Positions 6,847-13,286 of a stretch of 23,879 bases of DNA are shown piece by piece. Origin of the DNA: Deltaproteobacteria bacterium. GTDB taxonomy: Bacteria; Desulfobacterota; Desulfobacteria; Desulfobacterales; Desulfatirhabdiaceae. The DNA is taken from the NCBI GenBank assembly GCA_021778975.1, contig JAJYBO010000010.1, positions 1-23,879 on the forward strand. The letters run 5' to 3'. A program made the translations under genes and the position numbers. The notes under the pieces were generated by a model. The model worked only from the letters and a program-made list of their open reading frames with translations, searched no databases and was not told where the DNA came from. The number at the start of each line of letters is the position of its first letter. Position 1 is the first letter of the stretch.

Positions 6847-8014
6847 GATCGCAGCCTCCGATTCCCGTCCAGCCTCCGATCCAGCCGGTCGTGTATGCAG
6901 CGCCATCCAGATTCACGCGATACTCGGGCCGGGTTTTGTCCGAAAGCAGTTCTGTCATGAGAAGCGCCAGACGCTCCGGTTCAAGTTCCGCATCTTCCAG
7001 TATCCGCATCCCGCCGCCGGCGGCGATCTTTTCCGCGCGAAGCCGCTGCTCGCGGTTCTGGGAAAACGGCCAGACCAGAGACCGCACCCCGGCGGCCGCA
7101 ATATTCATGCAGGTATTATATCCAGCCATGCTGACGGACAGGTCGGCGGCGGACAGCCAGGCGGTAAAATCCGGTGTGAACCGCGAAATCCGCACCCGCC
7201 CGGAAGCCATCGCCTCAAGTTTCCGGACTTCGGCGTCTTCCATAAACGGCCCCGTAAAAACCTGGAGGCGGACAGCGGCGTCGGTCATCATCGGAACGGC
7301 GCAAACCGCCGCATCCAGAAGCATAAACCCTACCCGGCCTCCGCCGGCGCTGGCCACAATCAGCATATCCGCATCCTGGACGCCCAACCGCCGCCGGATG
7401 GCGATGCGATCTTCCGGCGGCGGACGCGGCGTGACAAACCCTGTATAAACCACGGGGATCCGGATATCCGCCAATCGGGAAAATGTCTCATCCAGCCGCA
7501 CCAGACCGGGGTCTGAATGAACGAGCAGAGCATCAAACCATCGGTTCAGCAGCGTCACCACCCGTTCTTCGTATGCCTGGGCATCGGGCTTTTCGACCAG
7601 AATATCCCGAAGGCTGCACACCACCCGCGTCACACGGGGCTTTACATCATGAACAGCCGCCAGTACCGGCTTCAGCTCGAACCCGAAGGCCTTCCGTCCG
7701 AACGGAAACAGTTCCACCATGAAAACATCCGGGCGCTCGGACATCACCAGGTCCAGCAACATCCGCCGGCGCACCCGTCTGATATCATCTATATTTCCCA
7801 GAGCGCCGTCAGCCGTTTCAAATCGGCTGAAATCCGGATCCATATGCAGGTCGGGCAGCGCCACTACACGGACGTGAGCCGGTGTCGGCGCCGCCATCGG
7901 CATGCCGCCCGATACCAGAATGACGTCATGGCCGACAAGCGCCTTACAGATTTCAAGGCTCCGGAAATAATGCCCCATTCCCAGAACATGCTGGCAGTAA
8001 TAAATGATTTTCAT
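6836..8014 (-). CDS. GT-B glycosyltransferase, MurG/GT28-like
   Basis: Two Rossmann-like domains of a GT-B glycosyltransferase. The N-terminal domain starts with a strand and a GMGH loop (12-15), the acceptor/glycine loop typical of MurG-like enzymes. A conserved SLRDILVEK segment follows near the middle. The C-terminal domain contains GGGRVGFMLL and then SMAGYNTCMNIAAAGVRSLVWPF with NREQRLRAE (about 310-345), which matches the nucleotide-sugar donor pocket of GT28-type proteins. No signal peptide or membrane helix is evident, so it should act in the cytoplasm or at the inner membrane face. ATG 8014 overlaps the stop of the C39-like peptidase as ATGA (8014-8011). Length is 392 residues. It is the first sugar-transfer gene of the cluster and is followed by a deacetylase. 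A UDP-HexNAc donor is a reasonable guess but not shown. Confidence 0.83.
   Translation of the reverse strand: MKIIYYCQHVLGMGHYFRSLEICKALVGHDVILVSGGMPMAAPTPAHVRVVALPDLHMDPDFSRFETADGALGNIDDIRRVRRRMLLDLVMSERPDVFMVELFPFGRKAFGFELKPVLAAVHDVKPRVTRVVCSLRDILVEKPDAQAYEERVVTLLNRWFDALLVHSDPGLVRLDETFSRLADIRIPVVYTGFVTPRPPPEDRIAIRRRLGVQDADMLIVASAGGGRVGFMLLDAAVCAVPMMTDAAVRLQVFTGPFMEDAEVRKLEAMASGRVRISRFTPDFTAWLSAADLSVSMAGYNTCMNIAAAGVRSLVWPFSQNREQRLRAEKIAAGGGMRILEDAELEPERLALLMTELLSDKTRPEYRVNLDGAAYTTGWIGGWTGIGGCDRVS
6855..6860 (-). promoter_or_regulatory. Ribosome-binding site fixing the deacetylase GTG start
   Basis: CGGAGG on the minus strand lies 8 bases before GTG 6846, inside the last codons of the upstream glycosyltransferase gene. 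It makes GTG 6846 the likely start. Confidence 0.65.
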
Positions 8015-8781
8015 TTTTCCGTCTGGCGGGGTGTCGCCGTAATCATGGTTCTCCAGGTCAGCTTATCGAAGTAAAAAGCGTCATACCACAACCAGTAAAA
8101 AATATTGGCGTTGACAAACGAATAACCGTCCGGATAGTCATCGTATTTGTCGTAAGAATCCGCCATGATGAGGACGTCATCCCAGGGATTGTCGTTGTTC
8201 CGGGTATCGTACCCCACCGCGATCGTCCAGTGTCCCTCCAGATTTGCCCATTCAACGATGGTGGGGATTCCCTTCATGATATTTTCTTTCAGTTGCTTCA
8301 GAGCGCTTCCATCTTCTTTGTCTTCAAAGGTCAGCCGGACATCGAACCCGTGAGTTTCCAGCCAGTGCTTCATTTCATCCGGCGTGGTGCCGGGTTTTCC
8401 GCCGGACGCCAGCACATCCATGCTTCGGGTGCCGGCCTCTTTTGCGATTTTCATCTCGGTGTCATGGTTCAAAGCGATGTGATGCAGATGGTAGAATTTC
8501 GACAGTTCCATCAGCACCGCCGGCCCGCAGGTATATTCCGTCGTTTGTTGATATCCCTTGAGACCGGGTATAAAGTACACACCCTTCTGATGCTGAAGTT
8601 CTTCGAGATCAATTTTGGGAAACCAGTGTATCTTCGAATGGTCGGAAACCACCATGTCCGGGTGCTTCACCGCGGCATTTTCAGCGCACGCCATCAATGA
8701 CAACAGCGAAACCGCCAGTACAACAATGAAAATACCCGGGTGTTTCAATCGGTGCATCGGTGGCATTCCATCAGTCGACAT
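8011..8781 (-). CDS. Exported C39-like cysteine peptidase, probable lipoprotein
   Basis: A 256-residue protein with an N-terminal export signal: a positive patch, then a hydrophobic run (17-31) ending LSLMAC. Cys32 could be the lipid-modified residue, although Met at -2 is unusual for a lipobox. The mature part resembles the C39-like papain-fold family. QQTTEYTCGPAVLM contains the catalytic Cys85 with its preceding Gln/Thr region, EGHWTIAVGYD contains His184, and the MADSYDKYDD stretch holds the expected Asp208. It should lie in the periplasm or on a membrane. ATG 8781 follows the phosphatase stop with no gap (TAAATG), with AAGGAG about 11 bases upstream inside that gene. An in-frame ATG at 8757 would also leave a good signal sequence. 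Its stop overlaps the glycosyltransferase start. It could be a protease, an amidase or a transglutaminase-like enzyme; the natural target is unknown. Confidence 0.8.
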   Translation of the reverse strand: MSTDGMPPMHRLKHPGIFIVVLAVSLLSLMACAENAAVKHPDMVVSDHSKIHWFPKIDLEELQHQKGVYFIPGLKGYQQTTEYTCGPAVLMELSKFYHLHHIALNHDTEMKIAKEAGTRSMDVLASGGKPGTTPDEMKHWLETHGFDVRLTFEDKEDGSALKQLKENIMKGIPTIVEWANLEGHWTIAVGYDTRNNDNPWDDVLIMADSYDKYDDYPDGYSFVNANIFYWLWYDAFYFDKLTWRTMITATPRQTEK

Positions 8782-9426
8782 TTATTTGTATTCTCCTTGC
8801 AGGTGATGCGGATCGAGGGAATTGGTCTGAATTATCGTCAAGATACCGCCCGTGAACGTGAATCGGTGTAAACAGTATGGTCGTGGATTTAAATCAGTCT
8901 TTGGGACAACCGAAACCGTACTCTTGTGGTACATCAGGCTCTTGATAATCCCTTCATGGGTAACTACCAGAATAGTGTCTCCCGGCCATCTGTTTGAAGC
9001 TTCCGTCAGCGCCTGAAAACCACGCCGCCACACAGTCTCATGAGATTCACCACCCGGCGGACAAAAATCCCATTCTGCAGCCACCTGCTTTTTCCATAAC
9101 GGCGCATCGTTCTGTTGGATATCCGCCAGCGTTTTTCCGGTCCACTGCCCCCAATCCATTTCACGAAGCCCTGAACTCAGCGACAGCGGGAGATGTAACG
9201 AACGATTGATCCGCAGCGCGGTTTGGCGCGCCCTGCCCAGATCACTGGAGAGTATCCGGTTCCAGGAATATGCCGCCAGAAAACGCCCCCAGCACAAAGC
9301 CTGGTCTTCGCCTTCCGGAGTCAGCGGGCTATCCGCATGTCCCTGAATGCGCCGCAACAGATTCCATTCGGTAGGGGCGTGACGCAACACGCCAAAATGG
9401 GTGATGGAAGAAACGCAGCCTGTCAT
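8782..9426 (-). CDS. Histidine phosphatase family protein (phosphoglycerate-mutase-like)
   Basis: Member of the histidine phosphatase superfamily, which forms a phospho-histidine intermediate. The catalytic motif LRHAPTEWN (14-22) gives R15 and H16, in the RHA variant of RHG. SSDLGRARQTA (60-70) supplies the second Arg, LREMDWGQWTG (87-97) the acid, and VTHEGI (155-160) the second catalytic His157. It has 214 residues and no signal peptide. Relatives include alpha-ribazole phosphatase (CobC) and broad-specificity phosphatases. No cobalamin genes are nearby, so a specific name is not justified. ATG 9426 lacks a clear ribosome-binding site but overlaps the stop of a 20-codon frame (ATGA), suggesting coupled translation. 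It ends exactly where the peptidase gene begins. Confidence 0.85.
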   Translation of the reverse strand: MTGCVSSITHFGVLRHAPTEWNLLRRIQGHADSPLTPEGEDQALCWGRFLAAYSWNRILSSDLGRARQTALRINRSLHLPLSLSSGLREMDWGQWTGKTLADIQQNDAPLWKKQVAAEWDFCPPGGESHETVWRRGFQALTEASNRWPGDTILVVTHEGIIKSLMYHKSTVSVVPKTDLNPRPYCLHRFTFTGGILTIIQTNSLDPHHLQGEYK

Positions 9427-9485
9427 CGAAACAGATTCATCCGGAGGATATAACGGTGTTCATCCGTCAGCGGGATAAACATCAT
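9423..9485 (-). CDS. Candidate 20-residue bridging ORF
   Basis: A minus-strand frame starts with tandem ATG codons at 9485 and 9482 and stops with TGA at 9425-9423. Its first ATG overlaps the stop of the 180-residue gene (TGATG). Its stop overlaps the ATG of the histidine phosphatase gene (ATGA). It thus fills the whole gap between two genes. The peptide starts MMFIPLTDEH and ends MNLFR; no family is recognised. It may be a translational relay that carries ribosomes to a start lacking its own binding site, a genuine micropeptide, or chance. Confidence 0.35.
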   Translation of the reverse strand: MMFIPLTDEHRYILRMNLFR

Positions 9486-10027
9486 CAGGATGCGACAGAT
9501 TCCGTACTGCTGTTGAAAACAGAGTCCAGATAATGTTTCACCCCTTCCAGCGCCAGATGAAAGACCCGGTTGCCGGCCATGATGACGTGAACATTGTCGG
9601 CGCTCTCACAAAGCGCGGCGAACGTTGGGCCGATGACGGACGCCGGATCCGTCAGGTGGGGAACTTCTGAAATCGCGCTGACATAAATATCGATCCGCTC
9701 TTTCAGGGTACGGAAGTAATCCACTTCCTTGCCGATGGAAGCGGATGTCACGGATGAAATGTTTTTTGAAAATTCAAAGAGTACCCGCCAGAATTTTTCC
9801 ATCAGAGACGTTTTTTCAGAACGATTTTCCATGAAATACGAAATCGCCCATCCCACGCTCAATATGTTGAGGAGCTGTATCTCATACTCGACAGTTACCC
9901 TGTTGATGGTTTCATCTTCGGGTAACCGGCTTATGGCGAACAGAACGCCTTCGCGATCCAGCGAAAAATTGGCCAGATTTTCGCCCAGTTCTTCGACAGA
10001 AACAGATTGTTCATTTAGAAACGACAT
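9485..10027 (-). CDS. Conserved-looking protein of unknown function, helical
   Basis: Not recognised. The 180-residue product looks almost entirely alpha-helical. It has no signal peptide, no obvious transmembrane helix and no catalytic motif. A short segment near 50-66 (LLNILSVGWAISYFMEN) is moderately hydrophobic but probably a buried helix. ATG 10027 is preceded by AGGGAG on the minus strand with about 7-base spacing, which makes the start secure. It begins 34 bases after the small membrane-protein gene and runs into the 20-codon bridging frame, so it belongs to the same transcript as its neighbours. Codon use and composition look like those of the surrounding genes. A cytoplasmic accessory or regulatory role is the most that can be suggested. 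Confidence 0.75.
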   Translation of the reverse strand: MSFLNEQSVSVEELGENLANFSLDREGVLFAISRLPEDETINRVTVEYEIQLLNILSVGWAISYFMENRSEKTSLMEKFWRVLFEFSKNISSVTSASIGKEVDYFRTLKERIDIYVSAISEVPHLTDPASVIGPTFAALCESADNVHVIMAGNRVFHLALEGVKHYLDSVFNSSTESVAS

Positions 10028-10061
10028 GGAATATCTCCCTGTTTATCACCCGATACCGGAA

Positions 10062-10259
10062 TCACCGACCGAGTATCTTTAGCACAACAGGTATAAGGAC
10101 GGCAATGATAATCAGAATTCCCGGCGCCGTCAAATATGGGGCATACCAGGGTTTTCTTTGCGCCTTCGCCATCTTCAGTTCCGACAGGAACCAGTTCCCC
10201 AGAAGCGCTGCCGCCGTCAGTATGGCGGCAGCCTTTATAAGCGTAATGAGTATGGACAA
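10062..10259 (-). CDS. Small two-helix membrane protein, TTG start
   Basis: Not assigned to a family. The 65-residue product has two hydrophobic helices (about 3-25 and 46-63). They are joined by a positively charged, aromatic loop (ELKMAKAQRKPWYAPYL), so both ends may lie on the same side of the inner membrane. The start is TTG 10259: the frame has no upstream ATG or GTG that fits better, and GAGGTG lies 5 bases before it on the minus strand. It is 20 bases downstream of the SYLF gene and 34 bases upstream of the 180-residue gene, which places it in the same operon. The helix-loop-helix layout argues that it is a real gene. Function is unknown. Confidence 0.66.
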   Translation of the reverse strand: MSILITLIKAAAILTAAALLGNWFLSELKMAKAQRKPWYAPYLTAPGILIIIAVLIPVVLKILGR

Positions 10260-10264
10260 GCAGA

Positions 10265-10270
10265 CACCTC
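10265..10270 (-). promoter_or_regulatory. Ribosome-binding site for the TTG-started membrane protein
   Basis: GAGGTG (extended upstream as AAAGAGGTG) lies 5 bases before TTG 10259 on the minus strand. It is the main support for this rare start codon. Confidence 0.55.
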
Positions 10271-10279
10271 TTTTCTCTA

Positions 10280-10969
10280 TTATTGTGTTTGATCTGAAAG
10301 CGTTTTTCTGAATTCGGCGGCCACCGGCGGCGCCGTGATATTGGGGGTGTTAAAAATATATCGGGCGCCGATTTTCGAGTTGTGATAAAAACCAACAATG
10401 GCGTCATAATCAATATCAATCGCCGCTCCCTGAATAGACACGCCGGCAAACAGCCCCCGTGTTCTGGAATATGAATATATTTCCGCCTGAAACCTTGTGT
10501 CCGTGTCCGCAGCGGCCTGACGTCCCACCGGACCTATCGCTACTGAAGCATCAGCGCCCAATGTATATTTACCCGCCGTAATTTCATCAATGCTCTTTCG
10601 TGTCTTGAAAACCAGAATAATATCCGCGGATTGCGCTCCGATTTGCCATCCGATGCTGCCTCCAGCCATTGTGATAAATACGGGATTCGTCCATTGGTTT
10701 CTGCGATTGCGAATCGAAAGAACGCCTCTTCCGTAATTGCCGCCCAAAATAAAACCGACCCTGAAGGCATCCGGAAAGATAGCAATTCCACAGGCGTTTC
10801 TCAACAATGTGGGCGGTATTCCCGTTTCGGGGATGGTTGTAAATGTCTTGATAATCTTGATGGCGTCTTCAACCCGTTCGATTTCAGGATAGTGAACCTT
10901 CGCCGTCTCCGCCGCCATCACGTTTTGCGCCAAAAGAAACAGCATCCCCCCCACAATCCAAATTTTCAT
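10280..10969 (-). CDS. Exported SYLF-domain (Ysc84/DUF500) lipid-binding protein
   Basis: The start is ATG 10969, which gives a clean Sec signal (KIWIVGGMLFLLAQNVMAA, about 1-20) preceded by GCGGAG. The frame extends to 11038 but that would bury the signal. The mature part carries the SYLF/Ysc84 signature. It includes PTLLRNACGIAIFPDAFRVGFILGG, then GGSIGWQIGAQSADIILVF, then AGKYTLGADASVAIGPVGR and a late SRTRGLFAGVSIQGA, in family order. SYLF domains of eukaryotic proteins bind phosphoinositides; bacterial members are periplasmic or outer-membrane associated and poorly understood. The 229-residue length is normal. It is the first gene of the minus-strand run. Its promoter should lie in the 175-base region shared with the divergent htpG. 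Whether it works with the downstream glycan genes is unclear. Confidence 0.88.
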   Translation of the reverse strand: MKIWIVGGMLFLLAQNVMAAETAKVHYPEIERVEDAIKIIKTFTTIPETGIPPTLLRNACGIAIFPDAFRVGFILGGNYGRGVLSIRNRRNQWTNPVFITMAGGSIGWQIGAQSADIILVFKTRKSIDEITAGKYTLGADASVAIGPVGRQAAADTDTRFQAEIYSYSRTRGLFAGVSIQGAAIDIDYDAIVGFYHNSKIGARYIFNTPNITAPPVAAEFRKTLSDQTQ

Positions 10970-11020
10970 TTTGAATTCTCCGCATTCTTGCGCCACAACA
11001 TTTGAAACGGTTGACTGTAA

Positions 11021-11026
11021 AGTATA
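11021..11026 (-). promoter_or_regulatory. Possible -10 element for the minus-strand operon
   Basis: TATACT on the minus strand, about 50 bases before the SYLF start. No convincing -35 hexamer sits 16-18 bases upstream, so this is tentative. It partly faces the htpG promoter, giving closely spaced divergent promoters. Confidence 0.3.
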
Positions 11027-11031
11027 TAGGG

Positions 11032-11059
11032 TTGACAATTACAAAAATAATCTCATATT
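11032..11059 (+). promoter_or_regulatory. Likely sigma-70-type promoter of htpG
   Basis: A perfect -35 TTGACA (11032-11037), a 16-base spacer and CATATT (11054-11059, four of six consensus bases) lie about 85 bases before the htpG start. The spacer and flanks are AT-rich. No CIRCE-type repeat or typical sigma-32 promoter (CTTGAAA...CCCCAT) is visible. Confidence 0.5.
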
Positions 11060-11144
11060 TTCGACAAATTCATAAGCAATGGCACAGTTTTTAACCCTTT
11101 TTCAATTATCACAGTTCAATTCGTTTTTGCAAACAGGAGATGGT

Positions 11145-13076
11145 ATGTCCGCAAAAAAAGAAACCCTTCAATTCAAAACCGAGGTTCAGCAGCTTCTCAA
11201 TCTGATCATCAATTCGCTGTATTCCAACAAGGATATCTTCCTGCGCGAACTGATATCCAACGCGTCGGACGCCATTGACAAGCTCCGGTTCCAGGCTCAG
11301 ACAGAGCCGGAACTTCTCGGCGATGACACGGAATTCAAGATCAAAATTACGCCGGATGGCATCAAGCAAACCATCGAGATTTCCGACAACGGCATCGGCA
11401 TGACCTATAACGAGGTCATGGAAAATATCGGCACCATCGCCAAAAGCGGCACAGCAGCCTTTCTCGAAGCCATGTCCGCGAGCCAGCAGCAGAATACACT
11501 CACGCCCGAACTGATCGGCCAGTTCGGTGTCGGTTTCTACAGTTCTTTCATCGTCGCCGACAAGGTGAGTCTTCTGACCCGATCCGCCGGTGAAGACAAG
11601 GCCACCTTGTGGGAATCACACGGTGACGGCAGTTACACCATCGAGGAATCCACCAAACGCTCCCGCGGTACGACAATCACCCTGTATCTGAAGAAAAAAG
11701 AAAAGGACGAAGCGGATTATACGGAAGAATGGACGATCCGCCGAATTGTGAAAGAACATTCGGATTTTGTCAGTTATCCCATCGTCATGGATGTGGAAAA
11801 AGACGAGCCGATTCCCGACGCAGAACAGTTGCTGGACAAAGAAGGCAAACCGGTCGGCAAAACCACCCGTAAGGTGATGCGCGAAGAGACCCTCAATTCC
11901 ATGAAAGCCATCTGGGTAAAAGACAAAAAAGATGTCACGAAGGAAGAATATGAGGAATTCTACAAACATCTGAGCCATGATTGGAATCCGCCGCTGACCC
12001 AGCTTCACATGAAACTGGAAGGCGTTACGGAATACCACGCGCTTCTTTATATTCCTTCCCAGGTGCCTTTCGATTTGTTCAACCCGGAACACAAACACGG
12101 CATTCATCTGTATTGCAAACGGGTTTTCATCATGGATGACTGCGAAGATCTGATGCCCGAATATTTCCGGTTTGTCAAAGGGGTGGTGGATGCCTCGGAT
12201 CTCAACCTCAACGTCAGTCGGGAAATTCTGCAACAGGACAAGCTGGTGCGGAATATCCGGAAAAATCTGGTCAAAAAGCTTATCGAACTTCTCGACAATA
12301 TGGATAAAGACACCTATGAGAAATTCTATAAGGAATTCGGTGCGATTCTCAAGATCGGCATTCATACCGACTCTGAAAACCGCGACAAGATCGCGCGGCT
12401 GGCGCGGTATCAGACCACCAAATCCGACGGCAAACTGATTTCACTCTCCGAATATGTCGCCAACATGAAGGCGGAGCAAAAAGACATTTACTACATCACC
12501 GGCGAAAACATGACATCGCTCCTGAACAGCCCGCACCTTGAGAGGCTGAAGGAAAAAGATTTCGAAGTGCTGTTGATGGCGGATCCCATTGATGAGTGGG
12601 TGGTGCAATCCCTGACCGAATTCGAAGGGAAATCTTTCAAGAGCGCCGAAAAGGGCGATCTGGATATAGACAAGGTGGATGACAGCAAAAAAGAAGAATT
12701 CAATGCGCTGTTCGGTTTCATCAAATCCCGACTGGAGAGTAAAATCAAGGAGGTCATTCCTTCGACGCGTCTGAAAGATTCGGCGTCCTGTCTGTCCGGA
12801 AACACCTATGACATGAGCGCGTATATGGAAAAAATTCTCAGATCAACGGGGCAGAAAGCTCCGGAAGTCAAACGGGTTCTGGAGCTGAATATGGAACATC
12901 CCCTGGTGATAAAAATCAAGGCTATTTACGATAAAGACCGTGATAATCCCGTCCTGCCGGACTACAGCGATCTTTTATATGACATGGCGGTTGTCAGCGA
13001 AGGCGGCAAGCTGGACAACCCCTCCCGGTTTACCAAAATGGTCGGGGATCTGATGGCAGGGGCGTTGAATGTGTAA
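11145..13076 (+). CDS. htpG: Molecular chaperone HtpG (Hsp90)
   Basis: Bacterial Hsp90: an ATP-driven dimeric chaperone of the cytoplasm that helps fold and protect client proteins under stress. Starting at ATG 11145 (AGGAGAT just upstream) the product is 643 residues, normal for HtpG. The extra 22 codons from 11079 are not family-like. The N-terminal GHKL ATPase domain shows LRELISNASDAIDKLRF, DNGIGMT, GTIAKSGT and GQFGVGFYSSFIVAD. The middle domain includes WNPPLTQLHMKLEG, the LYCKRVFIMDDCEDLMPEYFRFVKGVVDASDLNLNVSREILQ region and its catalytic-loop Arg. The C-terminal domain carries the dimerisation segment ending near ALNV. It has its own promoter and terminator and is divergent from the SYLF-led operon, so it looks monocistronic. 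Confidence 0.97.
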   Translation: MSAKKETLQFKTEVQQLLNLIINSLYSNKDIFLRELISNASDAIDKLRFQAQTEPELLGDDTEFKIKITPDGIKQTIEISDNGIGMTYNEVMENIGTIAKSGTAAFLEAMSASQQQNTLTPELIGQFGVGFYSSFIVADKVSLLTRSAGEDKATLWESHGDGSYTIEESTKRSRGTTITLYLKKKEKDEADYTEEWTIRRIVKEHSDFVSYPIVMDVEKDEPIPDAEQLLDKEGKPVGKTTRKVMREETLNSMKAIWVKDKKDVTKEEYEEFYKHLSHDWNPPLTQLHMKLEGVTEYHALLYIPSQVPFDLFNPEHKHGIHLYCKRVFIMDDCEDLMPEYFRFVKGVVDASDLNLNVSREILQQDKLVRNIRKNLVKKLIELLDNMDKDTYEKFYKEFGAILKIGIHTDSENRDKIARLARYQTTKSDGKLISLSEYVANMKAEQKDIYYITGENMTSLLNSPHLERLKEKDFEVLLMADPIDEWVVQSLTEFEGKSFKSAEKGDLDIDKVDDSKKEEFNALFGFIKSRLESKIKEVIPSTRLKDSASCLSGNTYDMSAYMEKILRSTGQKAPEVKRVLELNMEHPLVIKIKAIYDKDRDNPVLPDYSDLLYDMAVVSEGGKLDNPSRFTKMVGDLMAGALNV

Positions 13077-13108
13077 TCCCCTGTCATAGTCAATATGCTG
13101 AAATATCG

Positions 13109-13140
13109 AAAATGCCGGATGCAGAAACATCCGGCATTTT
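13109..13140 (+). terminator. Rho-independent terminator after htpG
   Basis: A perfect 13-base inverted repeat, AAAATGCCGGATG (13109-13121) and CATCCGGCATTTT (13128-13140), with a 6-base CAGAAA loop, runs into GCGTTTT. The GC core flanked by A and T tracts is a classical intrinsic terminator about 30 bases past the htpG stop. Confidence 0.9.
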
Positions 13141-13286
13141 GCGTTTTCAGGAAGGCTTTGGGTAATTTATTACGAGAGCAACACCCCTTAATTGTACCGA
13201 AACATGAACATTTTATTTGATTTCATACTGGAATTCGTTTTACCGTAAGAAATATGCAGCAACGTTCACCACGAAAGGCATTTAGA

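Noticed and set aside
6325..7448. Plus-strand open frames (211 and 235 codons) opposite the deacetylase and glycosyltransferase
   Set aside because: GC-rich antisense frames rich in Arg, Ser and Pro. The minus-strand genes carry catalytic motifs and coupled starts.
8782..9426. Naming the histidine phosphatase as cobC
   Set aside because: The family is broad and no cobalamin synthesis genes are nearby. The RHA motif alone does not indicate alpha-ribazole phosphate.
11616..12365. 249-codon minus-strand open frame inside htpG
   Set aside because: Fully within a well-conserved Hsp90 gene. The Phe/His-rich translation is the usual antisense shadow.
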